From assembly GCF_027943255.1 (NCBI RefSeq), contig NC_072896.1, positions 122,915,879 through 122,979,878 on the forward strand: 64,000 bases of DNA, read 5' to 3'. Position 1 is the stretch's first letter. The number at the start of each line of letters is the position of its first letter. A program made the position numbers and the translations under genes. The notes beneath the pieces are model-generated. The model did not search any database, was not told where the DNA came from, and worked only from the letters and a program-made list of their open reading frames with translations. The DNA is from Anastrepha obliqua. Lineage: Eukaryota > Arthropoda > Insecta > Diptera > Tephritidae. This document shows, piece by piece, positions 11,400-21,192 of this stretch.

Positions 11400-11438
11400 T
11401 ATAAATTCTAAAGACGAAGGCATTTATTTTCATTTACA
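11400..11438 (+). promoter_or_regulatory. TATA box and initiator of the Kazal gene at 11510
   Basis: TATAAAT at 11400-11406 is followed by TCATTT (11430-11435). Its A at 11432 lies 32 bases from the first T of the TATA box, the canonical insect core-promoter spacing. This predicts a 78-base leader before the ATG. Confidence 0.7.
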
Positions 11439-11509
11439 AATTCACAGCTCAATCGGACGATTCGCAGAGCAGTATTTCTCTCCATTTGAAGTAAAAAAAT
11501 ATAACCGCA

Positions 11510-11716
11510 ATGAAATATTTACATTTGTTCGTTGTGCTCTTCCTGGCGCTGGCGGTGTGCTTCACTCCATCGAACGGACAATCAGTTTGCGCCTGTCCTT
11601 ACAACTATAACCCCGTTTGTGGAAACAATGGAAAAACCTACAGCAACGATTGCGATTTGAATTGTCAACGAAGAACCAACAGAGGCTTAGCTGTAGCGCA
11701 TCAAGGAGCCTGTTAA
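11510..11716 (+). CDS. Small secreted Kazal-type serine protease inhibitor (predicted P1 Tyr)
   Basis: Single-exon gene for 68 residues. Residues 1-23 are a signal peptide (core LFVVLFLALAVCF, cleavage near SNG). The rest is one Kazal domain: VCACPYNYNPVCGNNGKTY, then C-x3-C and a final Cys that closes the protein. The Cys spacing is C-x1-C-x7-C-x10-C-x3-C. The GKTY/CGxNG segment is strongly family-typical. The residue two after Cys 2 is Tyr, suggesting a chymotrypsin-like target (inference). A TATA box and initiator lie 110 and 78 bases before the ATG, and AATAAA occurs at 11919-11924. The length is that of a minimal one-domain inhibitor. It resembles the genes at 3.5 and 21.8 kb, so the three are likely tandem-origin paralogues. 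Confidence 0.93.
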   Translation: MKYLHLFVVLFLALAVCFTPSNGQSVCACPYNYNPVCGNNGKTYSNDCDLNCQRRTNRGLAVAHQGAC

Positions 11717-12058
11717 AGCTTAATTTTTATATCTCTATGATCTGTATGTGTTTGTAGTATAATCGGATAATTGATAATCAGTTACAAATCTATGGCAACT
11801 ATTTGAATGAAAGAAGTATTGAAAGTTTGGGCCTGTAAGACATTTGCTAATTTTTTTTTTCTAGTTATTTGTGGAGATATTATACTAGGAGAATTTTTTC
11901 GTACACATACATGCATACAATAAAAAACGTTTGGATTAAGAAATCAAGTTCTAAGCGATTAAAAAACTAGCAATTCGTTTTTATTTATTTCTTCGCCTTG
12001 TATGGAGCGAAGAATCGTTTTTAATGGGAATATTATTTTAGCTTACTGTTTACAGCTG
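11717..12058. other. 3' untranslated region and flank of the Kazal gene
   Basis: It contains AATAAA at 11919-11924, about 200 bases past the stop. No other feature is seen. Confidence 0.5.
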
Positions 12059-12743
12059 TTAAGGGGACAGATACCTGTAATCGGCCGTATTTTCCCTGAT
12101 TTTCGTTAAAATTATTTAAAATGAAGAAGTCAATATATTTGTTTTTCAAAATTGGCATACAGTTTATTTATACATTAAATTAATATAATTTTTTTTTTAT
12201 TTTAATCATATAAAATGGCGGATGTACACTCAATTCCGGCGGGCATTGTAGCATCGGCGTTAGTGCCTTGAATACAAAAAACTAAACATTTGTTTTTGTT
12301 TCTTAATGTCATAATTTCTATGTGAATTAAACGAAAATGGAAAACAAAATTCGCGGAATAAAATGCTTTGTGCTTCGAAAAAATTATTCTTTCCAACAAT
12401 TTTCAAAAACTTCTAAATTCACATGAAAAGTAATATCATAAAAGAGATGTGTGCAAAATTTCAGGGAGATCGGTCAATAGATTTTCGAGTTATCGTGTAC
12501 GCCAATTCGAAAAATATAGTTTTGAGAAAAAACGCATCTAAAGTTTGAATACAACGTAACTATACCTTTCCCAGCGCCCGAACGCAAAGAATAGAGTCAT
12601 CACGGTTGACGATCTATAATATAAGATATATTTATATACTTAAATTTACGTTATAAAATTTTTTTAACATATTCTTAAAGGACAATAATATAATTTTATG
12701 AAAAATTTGTTTTTCGAAATTTTACAGGTATCTGTTCCCTTAA
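12059..12743. mobile_element. TTAA-flanked inverted-repeat element, family A copy 2
   Basis: The left end is TTAAGGGGACAGATACCTGT and the right end is its inverse (ACAGGTATCTGTTCCCTTAA). At 685 bp it is inverted relative to the copy at 7577-8309. Shared internal landmarks are AGAATAGAGTC next to ACGATCTATAAT and CGAGTTATCGTGTACGCCAA. It is non-coding. Confidence 0.85.
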
Positions 12744-14033
12744 TAAAACTAATATCTTTTGTCCTATTGTTTTTTAATGAATCTCCAAGGACTTGTGATG
12801 ATCACCGCAAGGGACTTCTGGAGAAACGGGCTTCACGCAAACAGCGATAACTTTTACAATTACTAATTGTGTTTTTTGAAATTTTGCTAAAGTCAAGTCG
12901 AAATGCTATGTTTATATTTTTGTAAAATAAAGCAATTGACTAGCAAACAAAATTTTTGAAAATCATCACTTTTTCGGGCCTCTGACTACTCCTAACCCGT
13001 TCGTAGTAAAATTAACCAATAAAACCAAAAATTTTTTTTTATTTTTTTATGAGCAAACTATTCCCCTTTAAATGGTCTACCCTGTGCATATAATAATATT
13101 AATTTCTCAGCGTATAAGTTTGCATTAATGCGTTAACGTTTTTGTCTGACAGCCTTAAGCAACTGCTATTTAAGTACCCTCATCGAATGAAGTACAGAAC
13201 CCACAGAGAAAATTTTAAATGCTGCAGCAAGTTTCTGATTCAACAGGAGTACTGATTCGTCCAAAGCACAGTAGTTCGTTGGTGACTACATCCATCCATG
13301 CCAGCTCAAAATTGACTTCAATATGGCATCTTGCTTTATATGAACTGCGTACTAGCATACCTTAATATTCTTACACCAAAAATCGGAAGACAAAGATTTT
13401 CTGTATTTTTACACAGAAATTATATTAGATAAATGAGAATCTGCATTTTGAGTAATTTAGTTTTTAGGCACGGCACCAAATTTGCCAAACATTTTCCTAA
13501 CACCAACCAGCTTTCAAATTTTGTTTGCTGCTCGCTATATCTGTATGTATAACCACAGAAGTTATAAGAAAGTTCTACAAGTTCTCCACTACGAATATAC
13601 GAGCACAACTAACGATTGGTCTAAAGCTTCGAACTTTTATGCCAAAGTTTTCGCGTATTAGCAGAGCTTTTTACAGCAAGCAACATTAAAAAACTAGAGC
13701 TAGAACTTAGTAAAGGCAGAGAATGTTAATAAATAGTAAAGGCATTGTCAGACTAGGCCAAGAAAAAGCTTTCAGCAAGTGTGTCAAACTAAAGGGAATC
13801 GAAAATTAATTGCAAGGGCAGTCAAGCGATGCATGGCAAATAAGTTCCGAAAGTCCTTTTTTAGTGTTATTTTTATTTATTTATTTTAAAATCAATAAAC
13901 AATTCCTCTTGCTGACTACTAACTACAAAGGCATATATGTATAGCAAAAAAAATTTAGTTAAATTACAATTTTTCATACTGACTGCATACTACGAAAATA
14001 TATTCAGTTCATACTTTTCCTCTTCCGAATCTC
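12744..14033. other. Intergenic stretch, nothing recognised with confidence
   Basis: About 12930-13030 resembles the flank of the first family A element. The minus-strand frame at 13420-13608 has no domain. No gene is supported. Confidence 0.4.
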
Positions 14034-14312
14034 TTAACACTAAACCTACCGGTATTTTATGTATTCCTTTTCATACCAATGTGGGTCAAATGACCCGTCT
14101 TTAAAGTATTATATATGTATATTATTAAGATCACATATATTTCTCGGTAAAACAATTAGCAAGAGAAGAGTAAATCTTGAAAAATACATTCGATGTATTT
14201 TTTAATAAAAGTCGTGAAGGCAAATCACGATTTAATAATGTTATTTCTAAGAACTTCTGACAAAAAGTTTAAAATGGGTCATTTGACCCGTCCATGGTAG
14301 GTTTAGTGTTAA
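14034..14312. mobile_element. TTAA-flanked MITE, family C
   Basis: The termini are TTAACACTAAACCTACCGGT and the inverse ATGGTAGGTTTAGTGTTAA: 279 bp. Just inside each end is a GGGTCAAATGACCCG-type palindrome (about 14086-14099, and again near 14276-14290). The palindrome, TTAA borders and lack of coding mark a non-autonomous piggyBac-like element. Confidence 0.88.
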
Positions 14313-14456
14313 GATTCATCAATGACTCCAAAAGATTCGCGGAAGTAATTTGCCCGTCCCACCATCCATACTGTATCTATCCTGTCTCTCTATTCCTTCC
14401 ACTGTAATATATCCGGTTGTAGTACAATGGTCCTCCTGGCTAAGTGCTTACTTGTC

Positions 14457-14491
14457 CAACCTAATCTAATCTAATCTAATCTAATCTAATT
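14457..14491. repeat. (CTAAT)n microsatellite
   Basis: About six perfect pentamer units directly abut the end of the composite element at 14.5 kb. Confidence 0.95.
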
Positions 14492-14652
14492 TAATAACAA
14501 AAAAGAGGTTGTCTGTAAAGTCGGTTTACTGACGATAGTTTAACGTGACAACGTCATAAGAAAATATTGATGGAATGGTTGCAATTTTCAAAACAAAATT
14601 TTAATTTTATTTGTTTGATAGATATTTTGTATGGATATAGAGGAGGAGGTAA

Positions 14653-14937
14653 ATGGAATTGCAATGGAATAGGTCAAGTTACATTTACACAAACGTGAAA
14701 AATGACGAAAGATTTATCAAATTCATGAAAGATATATTTAATTTCGATTGTGCATCAGACGTTAATAAGTCAACAACACTAAGAGGCACCATCATCGATT
14801 TGCCTTTTTCAAGACACTTTACACTCGAAACACTCCCTTTCATTTCCTACTTTTTCTATCATCGTCCTATTCTCAACAGAGAAATGGTTCATTACCATGC
14901 ACACAGGAAGAAGGCATATGCAAATACAAATATGTGA
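14653..14937 (+). pseudogene. Short element-borne frame resembling the end of an endonuclease
   Basis: The 94-codon frame includes RFIKFMKDIFNFDC, TTLRGTIIDL and SYFFYHRPIL. Spacing and residues recall the C-terminal part of exonuclease-endonuclease-phosphatase-fold nucleases, where a His-containing SDH/SYH box follows a TTID-type strand. The same frame recurs at 43374-43120 (minus) and in copy 1, with small changes. The start of the domain is missing, so it is a remnant rather than a gene. The nuclease reading is tentative. Confidence 0.35.
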
Positions 14938-15232
14938 ATTTATATACAAATGCGCATATACATACGTATACATATATATGCTCACTCAAGTAGGACAGAG
15001 CCAGATGTCGAACGTTGCCGAACGCGGGGCCGATTGTGCTCTTTGTCGTTCGTTCCGCGCTCTCGCTTGCAGTTCAAGCACATTAGCTTACATTTGCTTG
15101 CGTACGGAATAGATTCGTATATTTGATATGTCCATATGACTTGTATGCATCTTTACATATAGATTTGTTCTTTTTGAAAATTGCGCGAAATTTTATATGT
15201 ATATGCATGTACATATACATATGTATATTAGT

Positions 15233-15636
15233 ATTATTATTATTATTCTTTATTAAAATATAATTAAAATTATAGATTAATCTAAGATAAAAGCTCTAGC
15301 TACCAGGGCTATCGGCTAGTCAAGTGATAGTAAATGTAATTAAATAAAGATTATAAGACTAAATAAGTTGAAATATGTTTATAGATTTGAGAAAATTTGA
15401 CATTTTTATTATATTTGCTTTAGAAGAGATGGAGAGAATGTTGATTGGATCTGCGTTATCCAGTGTTGTGGTGCGTAAGGCGGAGATAGATGGACAATGT
15501 AGGAGAATGTGGCGTACGGTTAAGCGGTTCGCGTTGCAAAAGTTACACATTGGCGGTGGACTCTTTGTTAAATGGTATTGGTGTGTTAAAAGAGTATGCC
15601 CTAGCCTTAAACGTACAAAGCATCGGTTCATCCAAG
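15233..15636 (-). mobile_element. 5'-truncated I-clade LINE fragment with target-site duplication
   Basis: The minus strand encodes the end of the RNase H/tail region of a LINE (RLRLGHTLLTHQYHL, then CNFCNANRLTVRHILLHCP). It then has an AT-rich 3' region and a (TAA)n tail (AATAATAATAATA), the hallmark of I-factor-type elements. TGTATATTAGT occurs on both sides (15222-15232 and 15637-15647), an 11-bp target duplication. The related element at 42.3 kb lacks this insertion. Confidence 0.9.
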
Positions 15637-15964
15637 TGTATATTAGTGTACAACATATCTTATTAGGTATGTGGTAAATATTACCATACATATTTTCCTT
15701 CATATATAATAAAAAAATTAATAATAATAACATTAAAACAACAGGTATTATTAACAAACTTGGTTTTATTTTAAATTCTTCAAATAAATCAAATTAATAA
15801 TAATCAATAAGAAGGCATATGCAAATACAAATACGTGAATTTATATATGTACATATGGGCATATACATACATATATACGCTCACTTAAGTAGGAGAGAGC
15901 AAGATGTCGAACGTTGCCGTTCGTTTGCTTTGTTCGTTCCGCGCTTTCGCTTGCAGTTCATACA

Positions 15965-16085
15965 AGGTAACGACAATGAGTAAGGTAACGACAAATGAGC
16001 AAAGTAACGACAAATGAGCAAGGTAACACTAATGAGCAAGATAACACTAATGAGCAAGGTAACGACAAATGAGCAAGGTAACGAC
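15965..16085. repeat. 19-bp tandem array inside the composite element
   Basis: About six units of GGTAACGACAAATGAGCAA, some with CACT in place of CGAC. The same array, inverted, is at 42363-42476. Confidence 0.92.
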
Positions 16086-16858
16086 ACATTTTTTCGTGCG
16101 TGCAGCCGGCTAAATCGAATTATAAGACGTTATCACGTCAAAAATATATCAAATAGTTAAATTATAATGTACAATTTAATTGAGCAGGAAAAGATAGTTT
16201 AGATAAAGTAAAATCTAACTCAATAGAATTCGAGATCCCATTGAGTTCATGAAGAGTGTGAGCAATAGGCGCATTGCAGGCATAATTGGTTCTGAACCTA
16301 CTCAAAGAGAATGTATATTTATTACATAAAGACGTGCTAGGGAAGTTAATCATTTCTTAAAGAGAGGAACAGTCAATTTCACCCTTCAGAATATCAAACA
16401 AAAAAGATAGCAACAAAATCGAACTTCTACACTCTAACTATTTAAGAGTAATTGGGAGTAGGCGGGATTTATATGGGGAGACAGGGTCAAAGAGATTCAG
16501 GGCAGAGAGAGAATACTTGAGAAAGACAATTTGTACTCGCTCAATTCTATCTATAGAGAATTAGTGGCAAGGTCTCCAAATAAACACGGTCTCCAATGTA
16601 GACCAAACAAAGGAAGTAATATAAATAGCAACTTATGAATATACGGGCCTGCAAAATTCGAGCTCCTCCTTCTTATAAAGCCAATAATGAAGTACGCTTT
16701 AGATAAAATAAAGCCTAAATGATTAAGAAATTTAAAACGCGCATCTAAAACAATACCTAGATCCTTCAACAGATTGAAATGCAATATCACTGATGCCATA
16801 AAAAGTAGGAATAATGTTAATTATTTTTGAATACGTGAGTTTAAAACATTTATTAATA

Positions 16859-17674
16859 CAGGGCGGGCCATGTAAAATTTGAATCGGCTATAAAAAAAAA
16901 CTAATCAATATTTTTTCAAGCTTTTTTTTATTTTGAAGATTGAACATTGTCATTTATGAATGAAAAATAATATCGTTCAAATGACTGCCACGACTGGCTT
17001 TACAGTAGGCCATTCGATCAACCCAATTTTTAAGCACATTTTCGATTGTTTGGGTTCCAATTTCATAAATGGCAACTTCGATTTCGTGTTTTACAGCATC
17101 AATCGTCTCTGGATGGTTCGCATAGCATTTGTCCTTAACGGCTCCCCACAAAAAATAGTCAAACGTGCTTAAATCACAGCTACGAGGCGGCCAATTGATA
17201 TCGGAATTTCGGCTGATTATTCGGTTTTCAAAAACGGTAGCCAAAAGTTCGAGTGTAACTTTGGCAGTATGACAAGTTGCACCGTCCTGTTGAAACCAAA
17301 TGTCGTCCATGTCATCCTCTTAAATTTTTGGAAACATCTCGTTGAGCATGCCACGGTAACGCTCGCCATTTACTGTAACCGCGGCTCCCCGCTCATTTTC
17401 GAAAAAAATGGCCCGATGATGCCGCCAGACCAAAAACCGCACCCAACAGTGACTCGTTGTGGATGCATTTGCTTCTCTACAGTAACGGGTGGATTTTCTG
17501 AGCCCCAAATCGGACAATTTTGCTTTTTGACCTAATTTTGTTCAAGCGTATAGCGTCCCATTTCGTAAATGTCAAACCTTTAAGTAAATTATGAACACAT
17601 TTGACATGTCATTTGTGTTACCATTCTCAAAAAAATAGGTGGTTCAAAAAGCAAACGCTATGTGGCCCACCCTG
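16859..17674 (-). mobile_element. DD41D (rosa-like) mariner, internally deleted copy
   Basis: The ends CAGGGCGGGCCATGTAAA and CAGGGTGGGCCACATAGC (opposite strand) are bounded by TA at 16857-16858 and 17675-17676. It is 816 bp rather than about 1.3 kb. The transposase starts MGRYTLEQN (minus strand, near 17560) and then jumps to the middle of the protein. It interrupts the LINE reverse-transcriptase frame between SRLSL and NKCFKL. Confidence 0.88.
16954..17517 (-). pseudogene. DD41D transposase remnant with one in-frame stop
   Basis: Two collinear parts in one frame, 17517-17320 and 17310-16954, are separated by a single TAA (17320-17322). The second part holds IWFQQDGATCHTA and NWPPRSCD followed by FDYFLWG, with 41 residues between the second and third catalytic Asp. 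The region containing the first Asp (SDEAHF in the intact copy at 32.3 kb) is lost in the internal deletion. Confidence 0.85.
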
Positions 17675-17990
17675 TATTAAGCGATAATCGAGAGATACTA
17701 CACCAATTAATCATCAGCTTCAAGGTTATGTAAATCCGCCGAGTTTGAGATAATAGAAAATATGTTTAAATCATCCGTATACAGAAGAAAAACAACTACC
17801 ATTGATAAATAAAACAGAAAGCAAGGCATCCAATCCACTACCTTTGAGGCACACCAGAGGATGCAGAAAAAGAAGCAGACGAGGCAGCATCAGCAGAAAC
17901 TACACAATGTCTATTACGTAAGCATTTACAGATTAGCTTTCTAAAACTACTTTTTAGTAGTTCATATTAATGTAGTGATAACGAGGATGT

Positions 17991-20110
17991 GATAATAAAT
18001 AAACATAATTTGATATTAAAAAGGAGTTCAAGAAAGCCAGGGTCAGTGCGCTGGCTATTCGTTGATTAGTATTTGTTGAGTTCACAAAAATTCCTTCACA
18101 ATAGCAGCTTTGTTAAATGTGGCGTTGTCGTGTGCAAAATCTATTAATTTTTTCACAAATTTGGAATTTTTCAACAAATACAAATTTTTGTTTTGTCTCA
18201 AAAATTTTTTGAATTTTGACAATCCCTTTAAAAGTGCTTTTTAACTAAACAATTCGCACAATTTTTTATAAAATAGTAAATATGAAAGCTCTACGTTAAG
18301 TTACTTTGATATCAGCTGTTTTTTGTTAATTATAGTTATGAGTGCTCGGAAAATTTCTATAATTCTCGCCAAAATAAAAAGCAGTGGAAATACTTATTTT
18401 TGAAAGGTCAAATTTACACAATTCCGCGGTTTTTAATCAGAATTTATATAAACATTTTTGGTAAGCAGTTTTATAGCTTATTAAGTTTTAATAAAATAAA
18501 ATGCAGGTTGGAAATTGCGAAAAAATTTCGTGTATTTTGACAATTTTTCGTGTTGACAGAGTTTCGGATTTTCTGCATTTCGTGGTGAAAATAACACCAA
18601 CAGAGAAATGATTGTAAAAAAACAACGAGAATTTTGTGTAACGTCAAACTACATTAGTTTTTATTAAAAGTTAACTGAAACCATGTCAAATGGACACCTT
18701 TTTAAATTAAAATTTAATAAGCAGTAAACCTGTCCACCAAAAAAATTTTTTCTATGAATTATACTTAAAAACCATGAAATCGTGATACGAAATTTGTGGA
18801 AATTTCGTAATTTTTATATAAAATTTTAGACTTAGATTTATATGGCTGTAGTTAAATAACGAGCTATACGAAACTAAAAAAATATAAAGAAATATTAAAA
18901 ATAAATGAAAGTATCCAAAGCTGGTTAAAATATTGATGTACTATTACTTTTCCCGGGTGGAGTCTTGGAGCACATCTTTTATTGGACGAATCTTATTGGA
19001 TTGAATCTGAACATCAAAAGATCAGTTTTTCTCACAAATACTCAAATCTCATAACAGACTCTTCGCATATGATGGGAACTTATATAATATTCTAAGGTCA
19101 ATGACTTTGAGGTGGCTGGCTCAGACGTAAGCTCATTATTCTTTTGCATTGGGTAGAGTGCATTTATTTGCGAAGTTGGAGAAGTGTACCTGTCATAATA
19201 ATATACAATAATAATGTGCACTCAATGGTAGTCACCTTTTGTCGTTCGTTTTCTTAAAGAATGGAACTTGGAAATACTCCATGCGCCGTTGACACTGAAA
19301 AAATTTCTCCCGTATTTTTGCATTAGCTAACCTGAGTTTCTTGCGTTATCCCACAACACTTAAAAAGTCTCCATTTCCTCATCAAGCACAGCAATTGGTG
19401 TCAACTCATAGTTTGTTCTCTCGGCACCAACAAATGATAGCTGACTTGAGTTCAAATCTATATGCGTACTTAGCAATACCAAAATGCGAAGAAATAGAAA
19501 TACCAATAACAAATATTCGTTATATTCATGTTCGCTTGTTAATTGAAAAGAGTGCACAAAATTGCGTTTTTAAAATAGTGTTGCTATTTGAGATATACTC
19601 GCATTAGTCATTGAATGTTTGTTCTTCCGCAACATGTCTACATATTTTATCGGCTTATTTTTACAATAAAATGTTGTGTTTTGCTTCTGGAAGTGTCAAT
19701 ATAAATGGTACAAATAACAATAACGCCTATCTCGCACTTGAGTTAGTGCCACTTGACGTCATTTTGCTTTTCCCCTTCATGCTTTAGTAGTTCGTATGAC
19801 ATACATACATAGAATATTTATGCGCCGTGAGGGCAAATGATTCTCTAATTAAGTATGCAAATTGTGAGAATTGACAAACAAAAAAAACAAAGAAAATTAT
19901 AATAAAAACAAACGAGATAAGAAATGTAACAACGAGAAGGTCGATAGAGCGGAGAGATGGCACTCAATTTTCGTAGAGAGTTTGTGCATAGACACCGATG
20001 GAAAATGCTTATGTAATATTTAGTAGGTGTTATTGTTTGTATTTTTATCACAGCTGCTAATAAATGTGGTGACGACTATTTGAGGAGAATGACTAACTGA
20101 GAATGTAGCA
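17991..20110. other. Intergenic stretch, nothing firm
   Basis: AT-rich. A minus-strand frame at 19360-19557 has a hydrophobic run (LLLVFLFLRILVLL) then VGAERTNYELTPIAVL, and could be a small secreted protein, but it lacks any other support. No other gene is seen. Confidence 0.35.
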
Positions 20111-20173
20111 ATAACAAATATATCAAAGGTTATGTTTAATGAAAAGGTGCAATATGATAAAGAGACGAAAGAA

Positions 20174-20368
20174 ATGAAGATGTATGCGATTGTTGTAGCC
20201 AAATTGACTTGGGCGTTGATTATCATTCCGTTGGCACTGGCAACCAATGTTCCAACTTTTTTTATATGGAAGAAAGCACCCAATGTCGTCAGAAAAAAAA
20301 TTCTCAATAATCAACGCGGTTTTTTTGACACTTCAAATTTGAAAATTTTATTAAAGTATGAAGTTTGA
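20174..20368 (+). CDS. Candidate small secreted cationic peptide, unrecognised
   Basis: This would encode 64 residues from the ATG at 20174, or 62 from 20180. Residues 3-23 look like a signal peptide (core VVAKLTWALIIIPLALA, small residues at the cut). The predicted mature part of about 41 residues is rich in Lys/Arg (NVVRKKI) and poor in acidic residues, with no Cys. It sits 0.5 kb before another small secreted gene and 1.4 kb before a Kazal gene. No clear core promoter was found, and an overlapping minus-strand frame is open too, so it may be chance. I know no family for it. Confidence 0.25.
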   Translation: MKMYAIVVAKLTWALIIIPLALATNVPTFFIWKKAPNVVRKKILNNQRGFFDTSNLKILLKYEV

Positions 20369-20800
20369 ATGAATATTTGTAGAAGTTTTTTTTTCAATTT
20401 GGACAAATTTTGAAACTTGGATTTATATACAGTTTTTGTAGGAAAATAATCAGTATGCTCCTAGTAGCCTGTGTGCTAATTAAGTAGGGTTATATTGTAT
20501 ATATCTCCTATAAATAATAATAATAGTAATAAACAGTATTTTTATAAATTTTTAAAACTAAATGTGTAACAAATAAATTTTGAAACTTATCTCTCTGCTA
20601 TCTCTTTAATGCTGTTTATATAGGAAGTGAATCTAGTTCATGAACTTTCAGGCCATTTATTATTTTTCTTAGTGTAGCTCCGCACTTGTGTTAATAAAAT
20701 TGAATAGGTAATTGTACTTTTGCTACAAATAGCCGCATTGTAAGTTAATAAAGCAATGTTGATAAATATATTTAAAGTTTCGAAGTTTTCCTATGTGGAT
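20369..20800. other. Intergenic gap before the CxxC peptide gene
   Basis: AT-rich, with ATAATAATAGTAATAA-like runs near 20510-20530. No feature beyond the promoter described next. Confidence 0.4.
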
Positions 20801-20806
20801 GGATAT

Positions 20807-20842
20807 TATAAATATTTTGTTTCTGGATTCTTACAGTCAGTT
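20807..20842 (+). promoter_or_regulatory. TATA box and initiator of the small peptide gene
   Basis: TATAAATA at 20807-20814 and TCAGTT at 20837-20842. The initiator A (20839) is 32 bases after the first T, the same geometry as at 11400. The predicted leader is 55 bases. Confidence 0.75.
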
Positions 20843-20893
20843 GGCAGTTGAGCTTAACCGAGTATACGGCAAATTCGAACGTAGAGTTGCAAA

Positions 20894-21058
20894 ATGCGAT
20901 TTTCTGCCTGCATTACAATTATTCTTATTCTCATTGCTGTAATTTCAAAATGTATAGCGATAAATTGTCAACCTTGCAAAATACAAGAAGCACGAAAAAT
21001 ACACGCGAAAGAAGCCCAGAGAAAGGGAGGCCAAAGTGGGAGTAGTATAGTGATATAA
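20894..21058 (+). CDS. Small secreted CxxC peptide, unrecognised family
   Basis: A 54-residue frame begins at the first ATG after a predicted transcription start. Residues 1-22 are a signal peptide (core CITIILILIAVIS, cut near CIA). The mature peptide of about 32 residues starts INCQPCKI, with the only two mature cysteines in a CxxC motif. It continues with a basic stretch (RKIHAKEAQRKGGQ) and ends SSIVI. A TATA box, an initiator at standard distance and AATAAA (21187-21192) frame it. Position and design (single exon, secreted, cationic) suggest an immune or reproductive effector like short induced peptides of flies, but sequence similarity was not recognised, so no function is assigned. It lies 0.74 kb upstream of the third Kazal gene, same strand. 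Another frame over the same bases (20848-21045) lacks a signal peptide and is rejected. Confidence 0.65.
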   Translation: MRFSACITIILILIAVISKCIAINCQPCKIQEARKIHAKEAQRKGGQSGSSIVI

Positions 21059-21186
21059 AAAATATGTAGTGATGTAGTCAATGTTTAATATTTAAGTAAA
21101 TTTTAATTTAAATATTTAAAATTTAATTTTAATCAAAATTTTTGCTTGAGTTTACCTAATAATTTTATTTCATGTAAGCTTTTTAA

Positions 21187-21192
21187 AATAAA
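21187..21192 (+). terminator. Poly(A) signal of the CxxC peptide gene
   Basis: AATAAA lies 129 bases after the stop codon. Poly(A) signals in this AT-rich DNA also occur by chance, so the value lies in its position. Confidence 0.45.

Larger units (their letters stand above)
14492..16145. mobile_element. Composite repeat element, copy 2, carrying a LINE insertion
   Basis: It is the inverted equivalent of 42307-43538. One end reads AGAGGTTGTCTGTAAAGTCG, and the other (at 16145, opposite strand) reads TTTTGACGTGATAACGTC. Just inside both ends is a related inverted motif (ACGTGAYAACGTC then TTAT or ATAA). Two diverged direct repeats of about 155-170 bp occupy 14911-15080 and 15810-15962, each with a microsatellite plus a GC-rich block (ATGTCGAACGTTGCCG). 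A 19-bp tandem array sits at 15965-16085. Without the LINE (15233-15636) it would be about 1.24 kb, as in the other copy. The superfamily is unknown. Confidence 0.82.
16150..17990 (-). pseudogene. Jockey-like LINE reverse transcriptase remnant, interrupted by a mariner
   Basis: On the minus strand, 17960-17675 gives SGVPQ, then VYADDLN-like (shifted) and a frame leading to SRLSL. After the mariner (16859-17674) the coding resumes with NKCFKLTYSKIINI, KDLGIVLDARFKFLNH and FILSKAYFIIGFI. Farther on is YTFSLSRFRTNYACNAPI, the conserved C-terminal segment of these elements. Stops and frameshifts are frequent, so it is inactive. Its 3' end abuts the composite element at 16145. Clade placement is from remembered motifs. 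Confidence 0.75.

Noticed and set aside
15375..15677. 100-codon plus-strand frame
   Set aside because: Antisense to the I-clade LINE fragment, whose minus-strand reading shows recognised motifs.
15965..16085. Regular 19-bp repeats resembling a CRISPR array
   Set aside because: Units are head-to-tail with no spacers, lie inside a eukaryotic transposable element, and recur inverted at 42.4 kb.
19360..19557. Minus-strand frame with a hydrophobic start and VGAERTNYELTPIAVL
   Set aside because: Could be a short secreted protein, but there is no promoter, poly(A) or family evidence, and the opposite strand is open too.
20020..20307. 95-codon minus-strand frame with hydrophobic segment
   Set aside because: Overlaps the plus-strand candidate peptide; no promoter and no domain.
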